Shown in pieces: positions 23,645-31,284 of a stretch of 40,325 nucleotides of DNA. The stretch comes from Waddliaceae bacterium (lineage in GTDB: Bacteria > Chlamydiota > Chlamydiia > Chlamydiales > GCA-2709385), in NCBI GenBank assembly GCA_002709385.1, contig PAQS01000020.1:1-40325 (forward strand). The letters are read 5' to 3'. The notes under the pieces are model-generated. The model saw only the letters and a program-made list of their open reading frames with translations. It did no database searches and was not told the DNA's origin. Position 1 is the first letter of the stretch. Each line of letters opens with the position of its first letter. A program made the translations under genes and the position numbers.

Positions 23645-24498
23645 GTAAAGAGCAATATACATTTGATAATGGACAACTCGTTCTCATGGATTCAGAGTTA
23701 GAACTAGATTATCAAGGTGCTTTTAATCCTCAAATGATTCCTTCTGATTTAGATGACAGTATAGAACATATACAGTTGCTTAAGGATGAAGAGGGAAACC
23801 TTATAGAAGCTTTTTATGACTTTACGGACATTATTGAGTCCGAATCAAAGCTCTTTTTCTCCAATGGAAATGTGAAAGGAACTTGCTTTTATCGAAAGGG
23901 GCAGCTTCATGGGCCTTCTACCTTTTACAATGAATTAGGTAACCTACAAGGACAAACTTGGTTTCTTGAAGGAAAAGCAGAAGGGAAAAGCATAAAGTAT
24001 TACCACAATGGAGAAATAGAAAGCATCCAACGCTTTAAAAATGGTTCTTGGCATGGAGAGCAAGAGTTCTTTTATGCAAATGGGCGACTCAAAAGTAAAA
24101 TGGAGTATGTAGATGGCTTACTAGAAGGGCAAGTAACACTTCTTACTGAAACAGGACAAATGAAGCGTGAATATCATTATAAAGCGGGTAAAAAATATGG
24201 AATGACTCGTCTATGGAATGCTCGAGGATTGCTTGTAGAAGAAGGAACGTTTGAGCACTTACAGCCTGTAGGTAAGCACCGCCGTTGGCATAAAAATGGT
24301 ACCTTAGCTGAAGAATATGTTTACCATAGCAGCCCCACACATTTCGATGTAAGACAGTGGAATGTTAATGGAGTTCTTCTTCGTGAAGGACGTTTTGACG
24401 ATGATGGCCATTATACACACAGTATTTGGTCACCTGATGAAAAACTGATTGAAGAAAAGACCGGCTCTTGGGATGGTCAAAAAATCATTTGGGACTAG
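23641..24498 (+). CDS. MORN-variant (YwqK-like) repeat protein
   Basis: A 285-residue cytosolic protein without signal peptide. From about residue 75 it contains five to seven repeats of about 22 residues with the consensus G-x-x-x-G and W/Y-x-x-x-G (GQLHGPSTFYNELGNLQG, GSWHGEQEFFYANGRLK, GLLEGQVTLLTETGQMK). These are the MORN-like beta repeats of the YwqK family. Similar repeats occur in the lipoprotein at 8095-9066, so the two may be paralogous. The start overlaps the maf stop by 4 bases and has a strong AGGAGG, so translation is coupled. The repeats suggest a scaffold or binding protein for the Maf product. A label of antitoxin would be unsupported. Confidence 0.8.
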   Translation: MSKEQYTFDNGQLVLMDSELELDYQGAFNPQMIPSDLDDSIEHIQLLKDEEGNLIEAFYDFTDIIESESKLFFSNGNVKGTCFYRKGQLHGPSTFYNELGNLQGQTWFLEGKAEGKSIKYYHNGEIESIQRFKNGSWHGEQEFFYANGRLKSKMEYVDGLLEGQVTLLTETGQMKREYHYKAGKKYGMTRLWNARGLLVEEGTFEHLQPVGKHRRWHKNGTLAEEYVYHSSPTHFDVRQWNVNGVLLREGRFDDDGHYTHSIWSPDEKLIEEKTGSWDGQKIIWD

Positions 24499-24540
24499 TC
24501 TTTAAATTAAGAATACTTTTTTTCTAAGTCATTGTTATTC

Positions 24541-24569
24541 TTGTGATAAGAGATTAATAGGTATATTAT
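24541..24569 (+). promoter_or_regulatory. Sigma-70-type promoter for the Tyr/Asp-rich gene
   Basis: TTGTGA (24541-24546), a 17-base spacer and TATTAT (24564-24569). Transcription would start near 24576, giving a leader of about 44 bases. Confidence 0.45.
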
Positions 24570-24619
24570 TGGGGGCTTTATTTGAACCCTCATTTGCTTA
24601 TTAGAGAGGAGCACTGATA

Positions 24620-25237
24620 ATGACTGAGCAATTACGCCGGATTGTAGCCGCGCTTATCTTATTTCTTTCGCTATCTTTTGGATTACAAGCCTCATCTGGA
24701 TGGAACTTCAACTTCGGTTATGATTATGGATATGATTACTACGATTCATATGATTACTGGGATTATGATGATTATTGGGTTGAAGATGACTATTATTTCG
24801 ATAACTACTGGGTGGAAGAAGTATACGACTACAGTTATTCTCCTCATAAAAAGAATAGTTTCTTCGATAAAATGGAATCTTATGGAGCATTCCTTGCTTC
24901 GCCAAACGATCAGTTTTTAGGTTATATTAGCAGAGATCCTTATCATCGCGATTCTTTAGCTAATGATAGTATTTTTTCGGGAACATATGGTTCTTCTTGG
25001 AGTAGTGACTCAATCTTTAATAGCTGGGGAAAATATGGTTCAAGTACCTCAAAATATTCTCCGTTTAATGCTTATGCCTCTTACCCTCCTGAAGTTGTTG
25101 TTCAAGACAAACATGGAGTTCTTATCGTTGTTGCTTACCTAACAGTAAATCCTTTCTACAGAGGTGAGTACGATGTACCGAATGTTGATCCTGATCAGCT
25201 AGTTCGTTGGTTAGATACTGCAAAATATTCATATTAA
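24620..25237 (+). CDS. Secreted Tyr/Asp-rich low-complexity protein
   Basis: An unrecognised 205-residue protein with a clear signal peptide (LRRIVAALILFLSLSFGLQA, cleavage likely near Ala24), so it enters the periplasm or outer surface. Residues 34-71 hold 14 Tyr, 11 Asp, 3 Trp and 3 Glu without any Lys or Arg, in patterns such as YDYGYDYYDSYDYWDYDD. A Ser/Gly-rich linker with S-W-S-S motifs follows. The C-terminal 45 residues look ordered (PEVVVQDKHGVLIVVAYLTV) and may form a small strand-rich domain. GAGGAG precedes the ATG, and its own promoter lies upstream. The next gene starts 15 bases after the stop, with a GGAG site. Function unknown; a surface or adhesive role is possible. Confidence 0.75.
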   Translation: MTEQLRRIVAALILFLSLSFGLQASSGWNFNFGYDYGYDYYDSYDYWDYDDYWVEDDYYFDNYWVEEVYDYSYSPHKKNSFFDKMESYGAFLASPNDQFLGYISRDPYHRDSLANDSIFSGTYGSSWSSDSIFNSWGKYGSSTSKYSPFNAYASYPPEVVVQDKHGVLIVVAYLTVNPFYRGEYDVPNVDPDQLVRWLDTAKYSY

Positions 25238-25252
25238 AAATTGGAGATAATG

Positions 25253-25693
25253 ATGCCTGTACACGGACAAGTTCGAAGAGGACAGGGCCTATACGGAGCC
25301 CATGGAAAACCTCCATCTGTTTCACATAATCATAGCTATGTAGCTCCTCGACGTACGCATATTGGTGCTACCCCTAGGAATATATTTGTTCATCCTAAAA
25401 CAAGTAAAAAAGTAGTACACCACTATCATCGACCAAGTTTTTTCCAGCGTCTATTTTCTCCAAACCGTCCAACAACAGTATTGAACTCTTCAAGATGTAG
25501 ATTTTTGTCAAGTCCAGGAAGTATAGCTACAGCCGTAGGAGCAGCAGCAATGCTGGTTTTAGGCACAAGTATGATCGTAGCAGGGTGCTTGACTATGCCT
25601 GTACCATTTATCGGTATTCCTCTGATTGTAGGAGGCGGGGTTCTTGCTATTATAGCTTCCGCAGCTCTACCTAGTAGGTATTTAGTGGTTTAG
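25253..25693 (+). CDS. Hypothetical membrane protein with basic N-terminus
   Basis: A 146-residue protein starting MPVHGQVRRGQG. The first 90 residues are basic and His-rich (HGKPPSVSHNHSY, VVHHYHRPSFFQRLF). The last 50 residues form two hydrophobic segments rich in Gly, Ala, Val and Ile, separated by a Pro-containing turn. The layout resembles chlamydial inclusion-membrane-type proteins only in having a bilobed hydrophobic part, so no such call is made. GGAG lies 7 bases before the ATG at 25253 and 4 before an ATG at 25250. Its last 12 bases overlap the convergent flhG gene. It probably shares a transcript with the Tyr/Asp-rich gene. Confidence 0.65.
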   Translation: MPVHGQVRRGQGLYGAHGKPPSVSHNHSYVAPRRTHIGATPRNIFVHPKTSKKVVHHYHRPSFFQRLFSPNRPTTVLNSSRCRFLSSPGSIATAVGAAAMLVLGTSMIVAGCLTMPVPFIGIPLIVGGGVLAIIASAALPSRYLVV

Positions 25694-26758
25694 AGAAGAA
25701 TTATTTACAAACTTACTTCGGTCAATTTCTCTTTGAATGCGACGTTGAGTTAGTAAATTTTGTGCGTAATCTTTTTTTGCATGGGACAAAACACGATTCA
25801 ATTGATCTTCAAAACTTTCGTTGTTTTGTCCTTTCAACATTTTTTGTGCTACTTGGTTAAAAATTTGAATAGAGATCCTTTGTAGAACCTGGCTTGTGAT
25901 TGAATCAGGTAAGTGTACACTGATAGGACTCATCTTAAAAATACTTGCTGAAACTTCTTCATTATGAAAAATTATTCCAGAATAATTGAGTTTTAGGTGT
26001 AGGTATCGTTGGCAGATTTCCTGTAGTTTAGATCCTAATCGCGCATTTTCAGCATTTCTTGCTTGGTTGAAGACAACATAGAAATCCAAGCTATTACAAA
26101 GCTCTTGAATTTGTTCAGCAATCCAAGGTTCTTTCTTTCCAATTACCTTGATAAGGTCATCGATGCTTGCAATATCGTAAGTGTTCTGGGGAACGGTTGA
26201 GGCTTTTATGATTTCAAGAATTTCATCTTGATTGCGAAACATGCGAAATAGTACGCGATAAACCACATTTTTCAAAAATTCATAAGCATTAACAATAGCT
26301 GTAGGTTCAGGGCTTGTTACAATAATACTTGCATGGCTCATGGAAAAAAAGTCGATTACGTTATAAGAGCTGCCGGCACCTAAATCAAGAAGTACGAGGT
26401 CGGCATCCAGTTGGCGAATATGCCTTACAAGTTTGACCTTTTGAAAATACTTTAGATTTGCTAATTCAGGGACAAAACCGCTTCCAGGAACGATTTGGAG
26501 ATTTTTTATGTTCGTATCAAGTACATAATCACTAAGATGGGTTTTGGGGCTTGTAAAATAGTTTCCTAAGCCAGCTTTAGGCTGACGGATACCAAAAATG
26601 GTATGAATATTTGCAGCACCGAAATCTAAATCAAGCAAGATGACTTTTAGGCCAGCCTGAGCGTATTGTACTGCAAGGTTGGCACTGACCATAGATTTAC
26701 CAACTCCGCCCTTTCCTCCTCCAATAGAGAAGATAATCGGCTCTTTTTCTTGTGTCAT
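25682..26758 (-). CDS. flhG: MinD-like ATPase, FlhG family
   Basis: A ParA/MinD-type ATPase of 358 residues. The deviant Walker A is GGGKGGVGKSMVSANLA (Lys16-Ser22). A switch I region follows (LLDLDFGAANIHTIFG), with DLVLLDLGAGSSYNVIDFF as Walker B. FlhG places and numbers flagella, often with FlhF, and tunes the NtrC-type flagellar activator in polar flagellates. No membrane-targeting helix of the MinD type is obvious. The last 60 residues are helical and basic. Its ATG directly follows the ctcC stop codon (TAG-ATG), with AGGAGA inside the ctcC end, so the two are translationally coupled. A MinD-like role cannot be excluded, but length, divergence and coupling to a sigma-54 activator favour FlhG. 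Confidence 0.75.
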   Translation of the reverse strand: MTQEKEPIIFSIGGGKGGVGKSMVSANLAVQYAQAGLKVILLDLDFGAANIHTIFGIRQPKAGLGNYFTSPKTHLSDYVLDTNIKNLQIVPGSGFVPELANLKYFQKVKLVRHIRQLDADLVLLDLGAGSSYNVIDFFSMSHASIIVTSPEPTAIVNAYEFLKNVVYRVLFRMFRNQDEILEIIKASTVPQNTYDIASIDDLIKVIGKKEPWIAEQIQELCNSLDFYVVFNQARNAENARLGSKLQEICQRYLHLKLNYSGIIFHNEEVSASIFKMSPISVHLPDSITSQVLQRISIQIFNQVAQKMLKGQNNESFEDQLNRVLSHAKKDYAQNLLTQRRIQREIDRSKFVNNSSLNH

Positions 26759-28162
26759 CTACGTCTCCTTTTTCACAGTACCGTTGTATTCATGCAGCTT
26801 ATTACGTAAGGTTCGAATAGAAATACCTAAGACTTCAGCTGTACGAGTTCGATTATCATTTTGTGACTGTAGTGTTTCAATAATGAGCCGTTTTTCAAGC
26901 TCAGCTAGAGACATACCCACAAGAGGTTTAAGTCCGCCTTCGCCAGAAGGAGAATCTATAGTGGTAGCTTGTTCTGTTATTCCATTACTATTGTTTAAGT
27001 AAAGATGTTCTGCTTCAATCAATGTACTTTGATCCATTACAACTGTGCGTTCGATAATATTCGCTAATTCACGAATGTTTCCTGGCCAAGGATAATGAAG
27101 AAGAAGATGCTTAGCTGATTCAGAAAGTTTTTTTTGTTCTTTGTGGTTATCAATACACATCTGGTGGAGAAAGTATTCGGCAAGAGGAACGATATCATCT
27201 CGTCGATCTCTAAGAGGAGGTAAGTGAAAAGGAACAACATTCAAACGATAATAAAGATCTTCTCTGAATACTTTTTCTTCGATAGCTTCAAGCATATCGC
27301 GATTGGAAGTGGATATAAGTCGAACATCAACTTTGATCAATTTACTGCCACCTACGCGCTCTAATTCTTTTTCTTGAATTACCCGAAGTAGCTTGGCTTG
27401 TAGACTAAGAGGTACCTCTGTAATTTCATCAAGCAGTAAGCTTCCACCATGTGCAAGCTCAAAGCGTCCAAGACGACGCTGAGCAGCACCGGTAAAAGCT
27501 CCTTTTTCATGCCCGAAAAACTCCGATTCAATCAAAGTTTCAGGAACAGCAGCACAGTTAACTCGGATGTAAGGACGTTTCGCTCTTGGTGAAGCAAAGT
27601 GAATGGTATGTGCAATAACTTCTTTTCCTGTACCTGATTCACCACAAATAAAAACACTAGCTTGACTCTTTGCAACTTGTTGGGCTTCAGCTAATATTTT
27701 TTTCATACAAGCACTTTCACCTACAACTCGTTGAATCCCTCTCGAGTTTCCATGGTTTACTTGTTGTCGTAAGTACTGATTTTCTTCTACAAGAGAGCTA
27801 TGTTCTTGAGCTTTTGCAATAATGGCTTCGATTGTATCGGGAGAAAAAGGCTTAATTAAATATGTGAAAGCCCCAAGACGCATGGCTTCTACAGAGTTTT
27901 CAATACTTCCAAAAGCAGTGACAACAATAACAATAGTAGATGGAGATAATTTTTTTACTTTCTTCAAAACATCAATACCAGTCATTCCTGGCATTTTCAT
28001 GTCAGTAATCACCAAATCGAACTGCTTTTCTTTTAAGAGTTCTACCGCTTTTTCTCCACAGTCAGCCATGCTTACATCAAAATCTTTGCGCAGGAGAGTT
28101 TCATTGAGAAAGTTACGGATAAGCATTTCATCGTCAACAATGAGAATTTTTTCTATAGCCAT
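26759..28162 (-). CDS. ctcC: Sigma-54-dependent response regulator (CtcC/AtoC type)
   Basis: An NtrC-class activator of 467 residues. It has an N-terminal receiver (Asp10-Asp11, phospho-acceptor Asp54, Lys104), an AAA+ domain with Walker A GESGTGKE (174-181), the sigma-54 contact loop GAFTGA (221-226), LLLDEI as Walker B and the R-finger region. The C-terminal Fis-type helix-turn-helix is TRTAEVLGISIRTLRNKLHEY-like (near 440-462, described by its pattern). From memory, the C. trachomatis CtcC is about 80 residues shorter and lacks this DNA-binding end, so this version is complete. AGGAG lies 8 bases upstream; it sits 11 bases after ctcB and is coupled to flhG. It is the likely activator of the -24/-12 promoters in the window. 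Confidence 0.93.
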   Translation of the reverse strand: MAIEKILIVDDEMLIRNFLNETLLRKDFDVSMADCGEKAVELLKEKQFDLVITDMKMPGMTGIDVLKKVKKLSPSTIVIVVTAFGSIENSVEAMRLGAFTYLIKPFSPDTIEAIIAKAQEHSSLVEENQYLRQQVNHGNSRGIQRVVGESACMKKILAEAQQVAKSQASVFICGESGTGKEVIAHTIHFASPRAKRPYIRVNCAAVPETLIESEFFGHEKGAFTGAAQRRLGRFELAHGGSLLLDEITEVPLSLQAKLLRVIQEKELERVGGSKLIKVDVRLISTSNRDMLEAIEEKVFREDLYYRLNVVPFHLPPLRDRRDDIVPLAEYFLHQMCIDNHKEQKKLSESAKHLLLHYPWPGNIRELANIIERTVVMDQSTLIEAEHLYLNNSNGITEQATTIDSPSGEGGLKPLVGMSLAELEKRLIIETLQSQNDNRTRTAEVLGISIRTLRNKLHEYNGTVKKET

Positions 28163-28173
28163 CCAGTACTCTC

Positions 28174-29436
28174 CTAGTTTGTACAGGGATAAAAAGGGAT
28201 TTTAATTTGAAAACGAGTGCCTCTATCAACTTCAGAGTCAACACTTACTTCACCGCCATGTGCTTGTGCAGCTTTGTAGACCTCCGATAAACCAAATCCA
28301 TTGCCGTTATGTCTTGTCGTGAAAAAGGGAGAAAAGATTTTTTCCAGGTTTTCAGGTGGAATACCACAACCATGATCTTCAACTTCTAAAAGAACCCAAT
28401 CTTTTTGACGAACTTGGCGGAGAGTAACAATGTTTCCTTTTTCACTAGCGTGAACGGCATTGACAATGAGGTTAAGAAGAGCTGCACGAATAAGGGAAGC
28501 ATCAATACTAATCCTTAGCTCAGGATCATGTATTTCAACATTGAGTTTCACTTTTTCATTGAGTTCGTGATCAGCACGAATCATCTGAGCTGTATCTTCG
28601 ATGAGGGTTCTAATATTTAGCTCTTCGATTTGCATTTGATAGGGACGAGCATAGTGCAGTACATTACTTACTAATCGATCAAGAACCTCAGCCCCACTAA
28701 CAATGTATTTGGCCATATTTTGAAGGTGACTCTCATCTTCTAAATCTCGTACCAAAAGGGAAGCAAAACCCCGAATACCCCCTAGAGGATTCCGAATTTC
28801 ATGAGCTACCGATGCAGCCATTTCTCCCAATTCCTGCATACGGTCACCTTGTCGAGATAAATTCTGTAAACGGCGAATCTCTGTCATATCATGAATTAAA
28901 ATAATCAGTCCGTTATGGCAGTGATCAGTTTCTTCTACAAAAGAAGTGGACACAGATAATTCACGACGATGATTTTTAAGAGTTACGTAAGAAATATAAG
29001 AATGCTGAAGTGGTTTTAGATTTTTTAAAGCTTCAGATACCGAAAAACCAAAAACATTATCACCAAGAGCGTCAATATAAGAGCAACCAAGTACGTCTTC
29101 TTTTCTTAATTCGAGAATTTTTTCAGCAGAATGATTAAACGTAGTAATGATGCCTTCACTATCTACAAAAATAATCCCCTGAAGAATATTGCCTAATATA
29201 TCGTTGAGATAGGCTGTTGTGCGATGCAATTCATCTACTTTTTCTTCTAGTTGAGCATTTGTATCCTTAAGGCGAGTATTCACTTCTTTAAATTGTCTCT
29301 GTAAATCTCGATAAGAGTGCTCTAAACGATTGGTTTCTATAGAGAAACGTTCAAAAGCTTCTGCCAATGTTTTATAGTTAAGGGCAGGAGTTTGTTCAGA
29401 TTCAGAATGACTATTTTGAAGTAATTTTTCAGTCAT
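28174..29436 (-). CDS. ctcB: Sensor histidine kinase (CtcB/AtoS type)
   Basis: A cytosolic two-component kinase of 420 residues without membrane segments. It has an N-terminal coiled coil (about 25-75), a PAS domain (about 78-190, with [21 protein letters not shown]), a dimerisation/phospho-acceptor helix [12 protein letters not shown] (His212), and an ATPase domain with N box [12 protein letters not shown]1 EDHGCGIPP and F/G2 [13 protein letters not shown]. It phosphorylates the adjacent CtcC; in Chlamydia CtcB autophosphorylates and activates CtcC. The signal is unknown and presumably cytosolic. No clear ribosome binding site was seen, but a 7-bp inverted repeat surrounds the leader. Gene order ctcB-ctcC-flhG suggests one operon. 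Confidence 0.92.
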   Translation of the reverse strand: MTEKLLQNSHSESEQTPALNYKTLAEAFERFSIETNRLEHSYRDLQRQFKEVNTRLKDTNAQLEEKVDELHRTTAYLNDILGNILQGIIFVDSEGIITTFNHSAEKILELRKEDVLGCSYIDALGDNVFGFSVSEALKNLKPLQHSYISYVTLKNHRRELSVSTSFVEETDHCHNGLIILIHDMTEIRRLQNLSRQGDRMQELGEMAASVAHEIRNPLGGIRGFASLLVRDLEDESHLQNMAKYIVSGAEVLDRLVSNVLHYARPYQMQIEELNIRTLIEDTAQMIRADHELNEKVKLNVEIHDPELRISIDASLIRAALLNLIVNAVHASEKGNIVTLRQVRQKDWVLLEVEDHGCGIPPENLEKIFSPFFTTRHNGNGFGLSEVYKAAQAHGGEVSVDSEVDRGTRFQIKIPFYPCTN

Positions 29437-29439
29437 ATC

Positions 29440-29473
29440 AGACCGTCATTTAAAGGGTTATGGTACACGGTCT
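29440..29473. repeat. Inverted repeat in the ctcB leader
   Basis: AGACCGT (29440-29446) and ACGGTCT (29467-29473) flank 20 bases directly upstream of the ctcB ATG at 29436. It could be an operator for autoregulation or an RNA hairpin that masks translation start. Confidence 0.4.
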
Positions 29474-29568
29474 CAAGAAAAAATATATAAAATGATACGT
29501 CTAGATCTAGAAAAATAATTTCTGTCTCTAATCGTTTAATAGGGGATAAAAGGGAAAAAAGCAAAAAT

Positions 29569-30312
29569 CTATTTGCTGGCAGCTCTGTAAAGTTCTTGAA
29601 TATACTGATAGCAAGCTGTCCATTCCTGATAATCATTGTGAATAGACAGCACTTTCTCTGTCTTTACCAGTTCAGTTTTAGCTCTAGATAAGTTACCTAA
29701 AGCAATATGACATTCGGTACTAAGTAAATGAGCTTGTGGATGTTTGGGCTCAAGTAGTATTGCGATAGAATAATAAGCAAGAGCGGTTTCCATATCTTGT
29801 AAACTCTGTAAACAAAGTCCATGGCTAATCCAAAAAGGATAACATTGAGGAGTTAGAAGAAGGAGTACTTGAAAAATAGAAAGAGCATCTTCAATCCGAG
29901 AATCTGTAAAAAGATCACGACCAAATTCATAGATCTCACTGAAAGAACTCTCGGAAATCCCAAATAAAGGCTTAGGGCTATCAGAAGAAGGGTTTAAGAG
30001 CAGAGGGTGCTTATTTTTAAGTAAGTTTTCACCTAGTCTATCTAAGCATTTTTTTAAGGCATCCCACTTAACATCACTAATTGTTTGAGAGAATTCCTCA
30101 AAAATAAGATGAAGCCCTGGCTCTATTTGTAAAAAATCAAGTTTTGACAAGATATTTAAACTAAAAGATTCTTTACTTAAACTTAAAATATCTTCATTTT
30201 CTTTGATTGCGAGAACCTTTATTAAGTCTTTATTCCGCTTCTCTAAAGCAGAAATCAAAACCTTGGCTTCGTGTACCAAATACGAGTATTTAATATTTTT
30301 AATATTATCCAT
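29569..30312 (-). CDS. TPR chaperone, SycD/LcrH-like
   Basis: A 247-residue protein whose C-terminal half is a SycD/LcrH-type set of three TPR helical pairs (about 130-235): GRDLFTDSRIEDALSIFQVL, then CYPFWISHGLCLQSLQDMET, ALAYYSIAILLEPKHPQAHL and HIALGNLSRAKTEL. SycD chaperones keep type III translocator proteins secretion-competent. The N-terminal 120 residues are longer than in classical SycD and unrecognised. Chlamydiota have several such chaperones. No translocator gene is adjacent; ctcB is downstream on the same strand after a 132-base gap. No ribosome binding site is visible, and the upstream DNA is extremely AT-rich. Confidence 0.7.
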   Translation of the reverse strand: MDNIKNIKYSYLVHEAKVLISALEKRNKDLIKVLAIKENEDILSLSKESFSLNILSKLDFLQIEPGLHLIFEEFSQTISDVKWDALKKCLDRLGENLLKNKHPLLLNPSSDSPKPLFGISESSFSEIYEFGRDLFTDSRIEDALSIFQVLLLLTPQCYPFWISHGLCLQSLQDMETALAYYSIAILLEPKHPQAHLLSTECHIALGNLSRAKTELVKTEKVLSIHNDYQEWTACYQYIQELYRAASK

Positions 30313-30405
30313 GTGGTTATTTTATTTATTATTGTAATAATTTTAAATAATATTATTTATTTCTGTTTTTGTTATAGTTTTCCTTTGTTTGTTTTTTTTG
30401 AGTTA

Positions 30406-30895
30406 TTGATATGGTTTATTTTTTTTAGGGTTTTATTTATTTTGTTTACTGTTTCAAATAGTTTAGTCTTTTCAAAAGACTTTACTATTTCTTCTTATAA
30501 TTGTGGAGGTTTGGCAGATCACTATGATTATATTCGTTCGGTAGATGGATTCTATCAAAGGGGATAGAGAATTAGCAGCTTTGATTGACTTACTTGCTAG
30601 TAAAACAAGTGATATAAATATCATTGCTATGGATTCAAATGTTGCAGCTACACATCCTCGTTTAAATCTTTTAAAAGAGAATACTTATCGTATTGATTAT
30701 AAAAATTATCTCGAAGCTACCTGTACAAATCCATGGCAGATTCTTGATACTCGAATTGATTGGATTGCAATTCAGGCTCCAAAAGAATCTGTTTCAATTG
30801 AGAATATTCCTGTTCGATCAATAGGATTGAATAGCCTGAAAACGAATATGAGTGACCATAAACCTATTGCAGCTGGCATTCATTTTTTTGATTAA
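30406..30895 (+). pseudogene. Decayed endonuclease/exonuclease/phosphatase (EEP) family gene
   Basis: Two fragments in different frames give the ends of an EEP-fold protein. The first (to 30567) has a hydrophobic leader and FTISSYNCGGLADHYDYIRS, the family's N-terminal Asn-containing strand. The second (30545-30895) has INIIAMDSNVAATHP and ends in MSDHKPIAAGIHFFD, the C-terminal SDHKP strand with the catalytic His. The frame changes near 30540-30567, and most of the usual 200-residue middle, with the catalytic Glu, is absent. The gene is therefore inactive through a large internal deletion. The original was probably a secreted nuclease or phosphodiesterase. It converges with the FlgN-like gene, overlapping by 4 bases. 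Confidence 0.7.
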
Positions 30896-31275
30896 TTTTT
30901 TGTACTTTTTAGATTTTGAAGGTATTTTTTCATACTTTTTTGATTTTCCTGGTCTTGTTTCAGTATTTGTTCCAAGATTAAATCATTTTCAAGAAGTTGT
31001 TGCTTTACTTGAGTGGTAAAAGGATCTAAAGAATTACTATCCTTTTTCCAGTCATTTTTTAGAGGAGTTAAAGCTTTTTCAATTTCTTGAATGCAAGAAA
31101 AAAGAATTTCGCGTTTTTTAATGAGAGGGAGTACTTCGTTACAGGTTGATTCGTTACCTAACTTGAATGCTTCCTCTTTTACGAGATCGAGAATTGCGTT
31201 GTAGTACTGCGCTTCTTTTTTCAGGAGTCGAAAAAGCATTTCTTTTTTGCTCATTTCAGTATCAGAATTGCTCAT
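30892..31275 (-). CDS. FlgN-like helical protein (possible secretion chaperone)
   Basis: A 127-residue all-helical protein beginning with MSNSDTEMSKKEMLFRLLKK, followed by a long helix pair and a final basic helix. Size, position of charged residues and the motif of a helical region with ILFSCIQEIEKALTPLK are in line with FlgN/YopN-type export chaperones, which guide hook-filament junction proteins. The sequence similarity is weak, so this is a tentative call. AAAGGT lies about 5 bases before the ATG, 9 bases after the giant TPR gene on the same strand. The two are probably in one operon. Confidence 0.5.
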   Translation of the reverse strand: MSNSDTEMSKKEMLFRLLKKEAQYYNAILDLVKEEAFKLGNESTCNEVLPLIKKREILFSCIQEIEKALTPLKNDWKKDSNSLDPFTTQVKQQLLENDLILEQILKQDQENQKSMKKYLQNLKSTKN

Positions 31276-31284
31276 AGCTTACCT

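Noticed and set aside
30271-30405. Extended N-terminus of the EEP fragment as a membrane protein
   Set aside because: The sequence is AT-rich intergenic DNA overlapping the SycD-like gene start, and its hydrophobic translation reflects base composition only.
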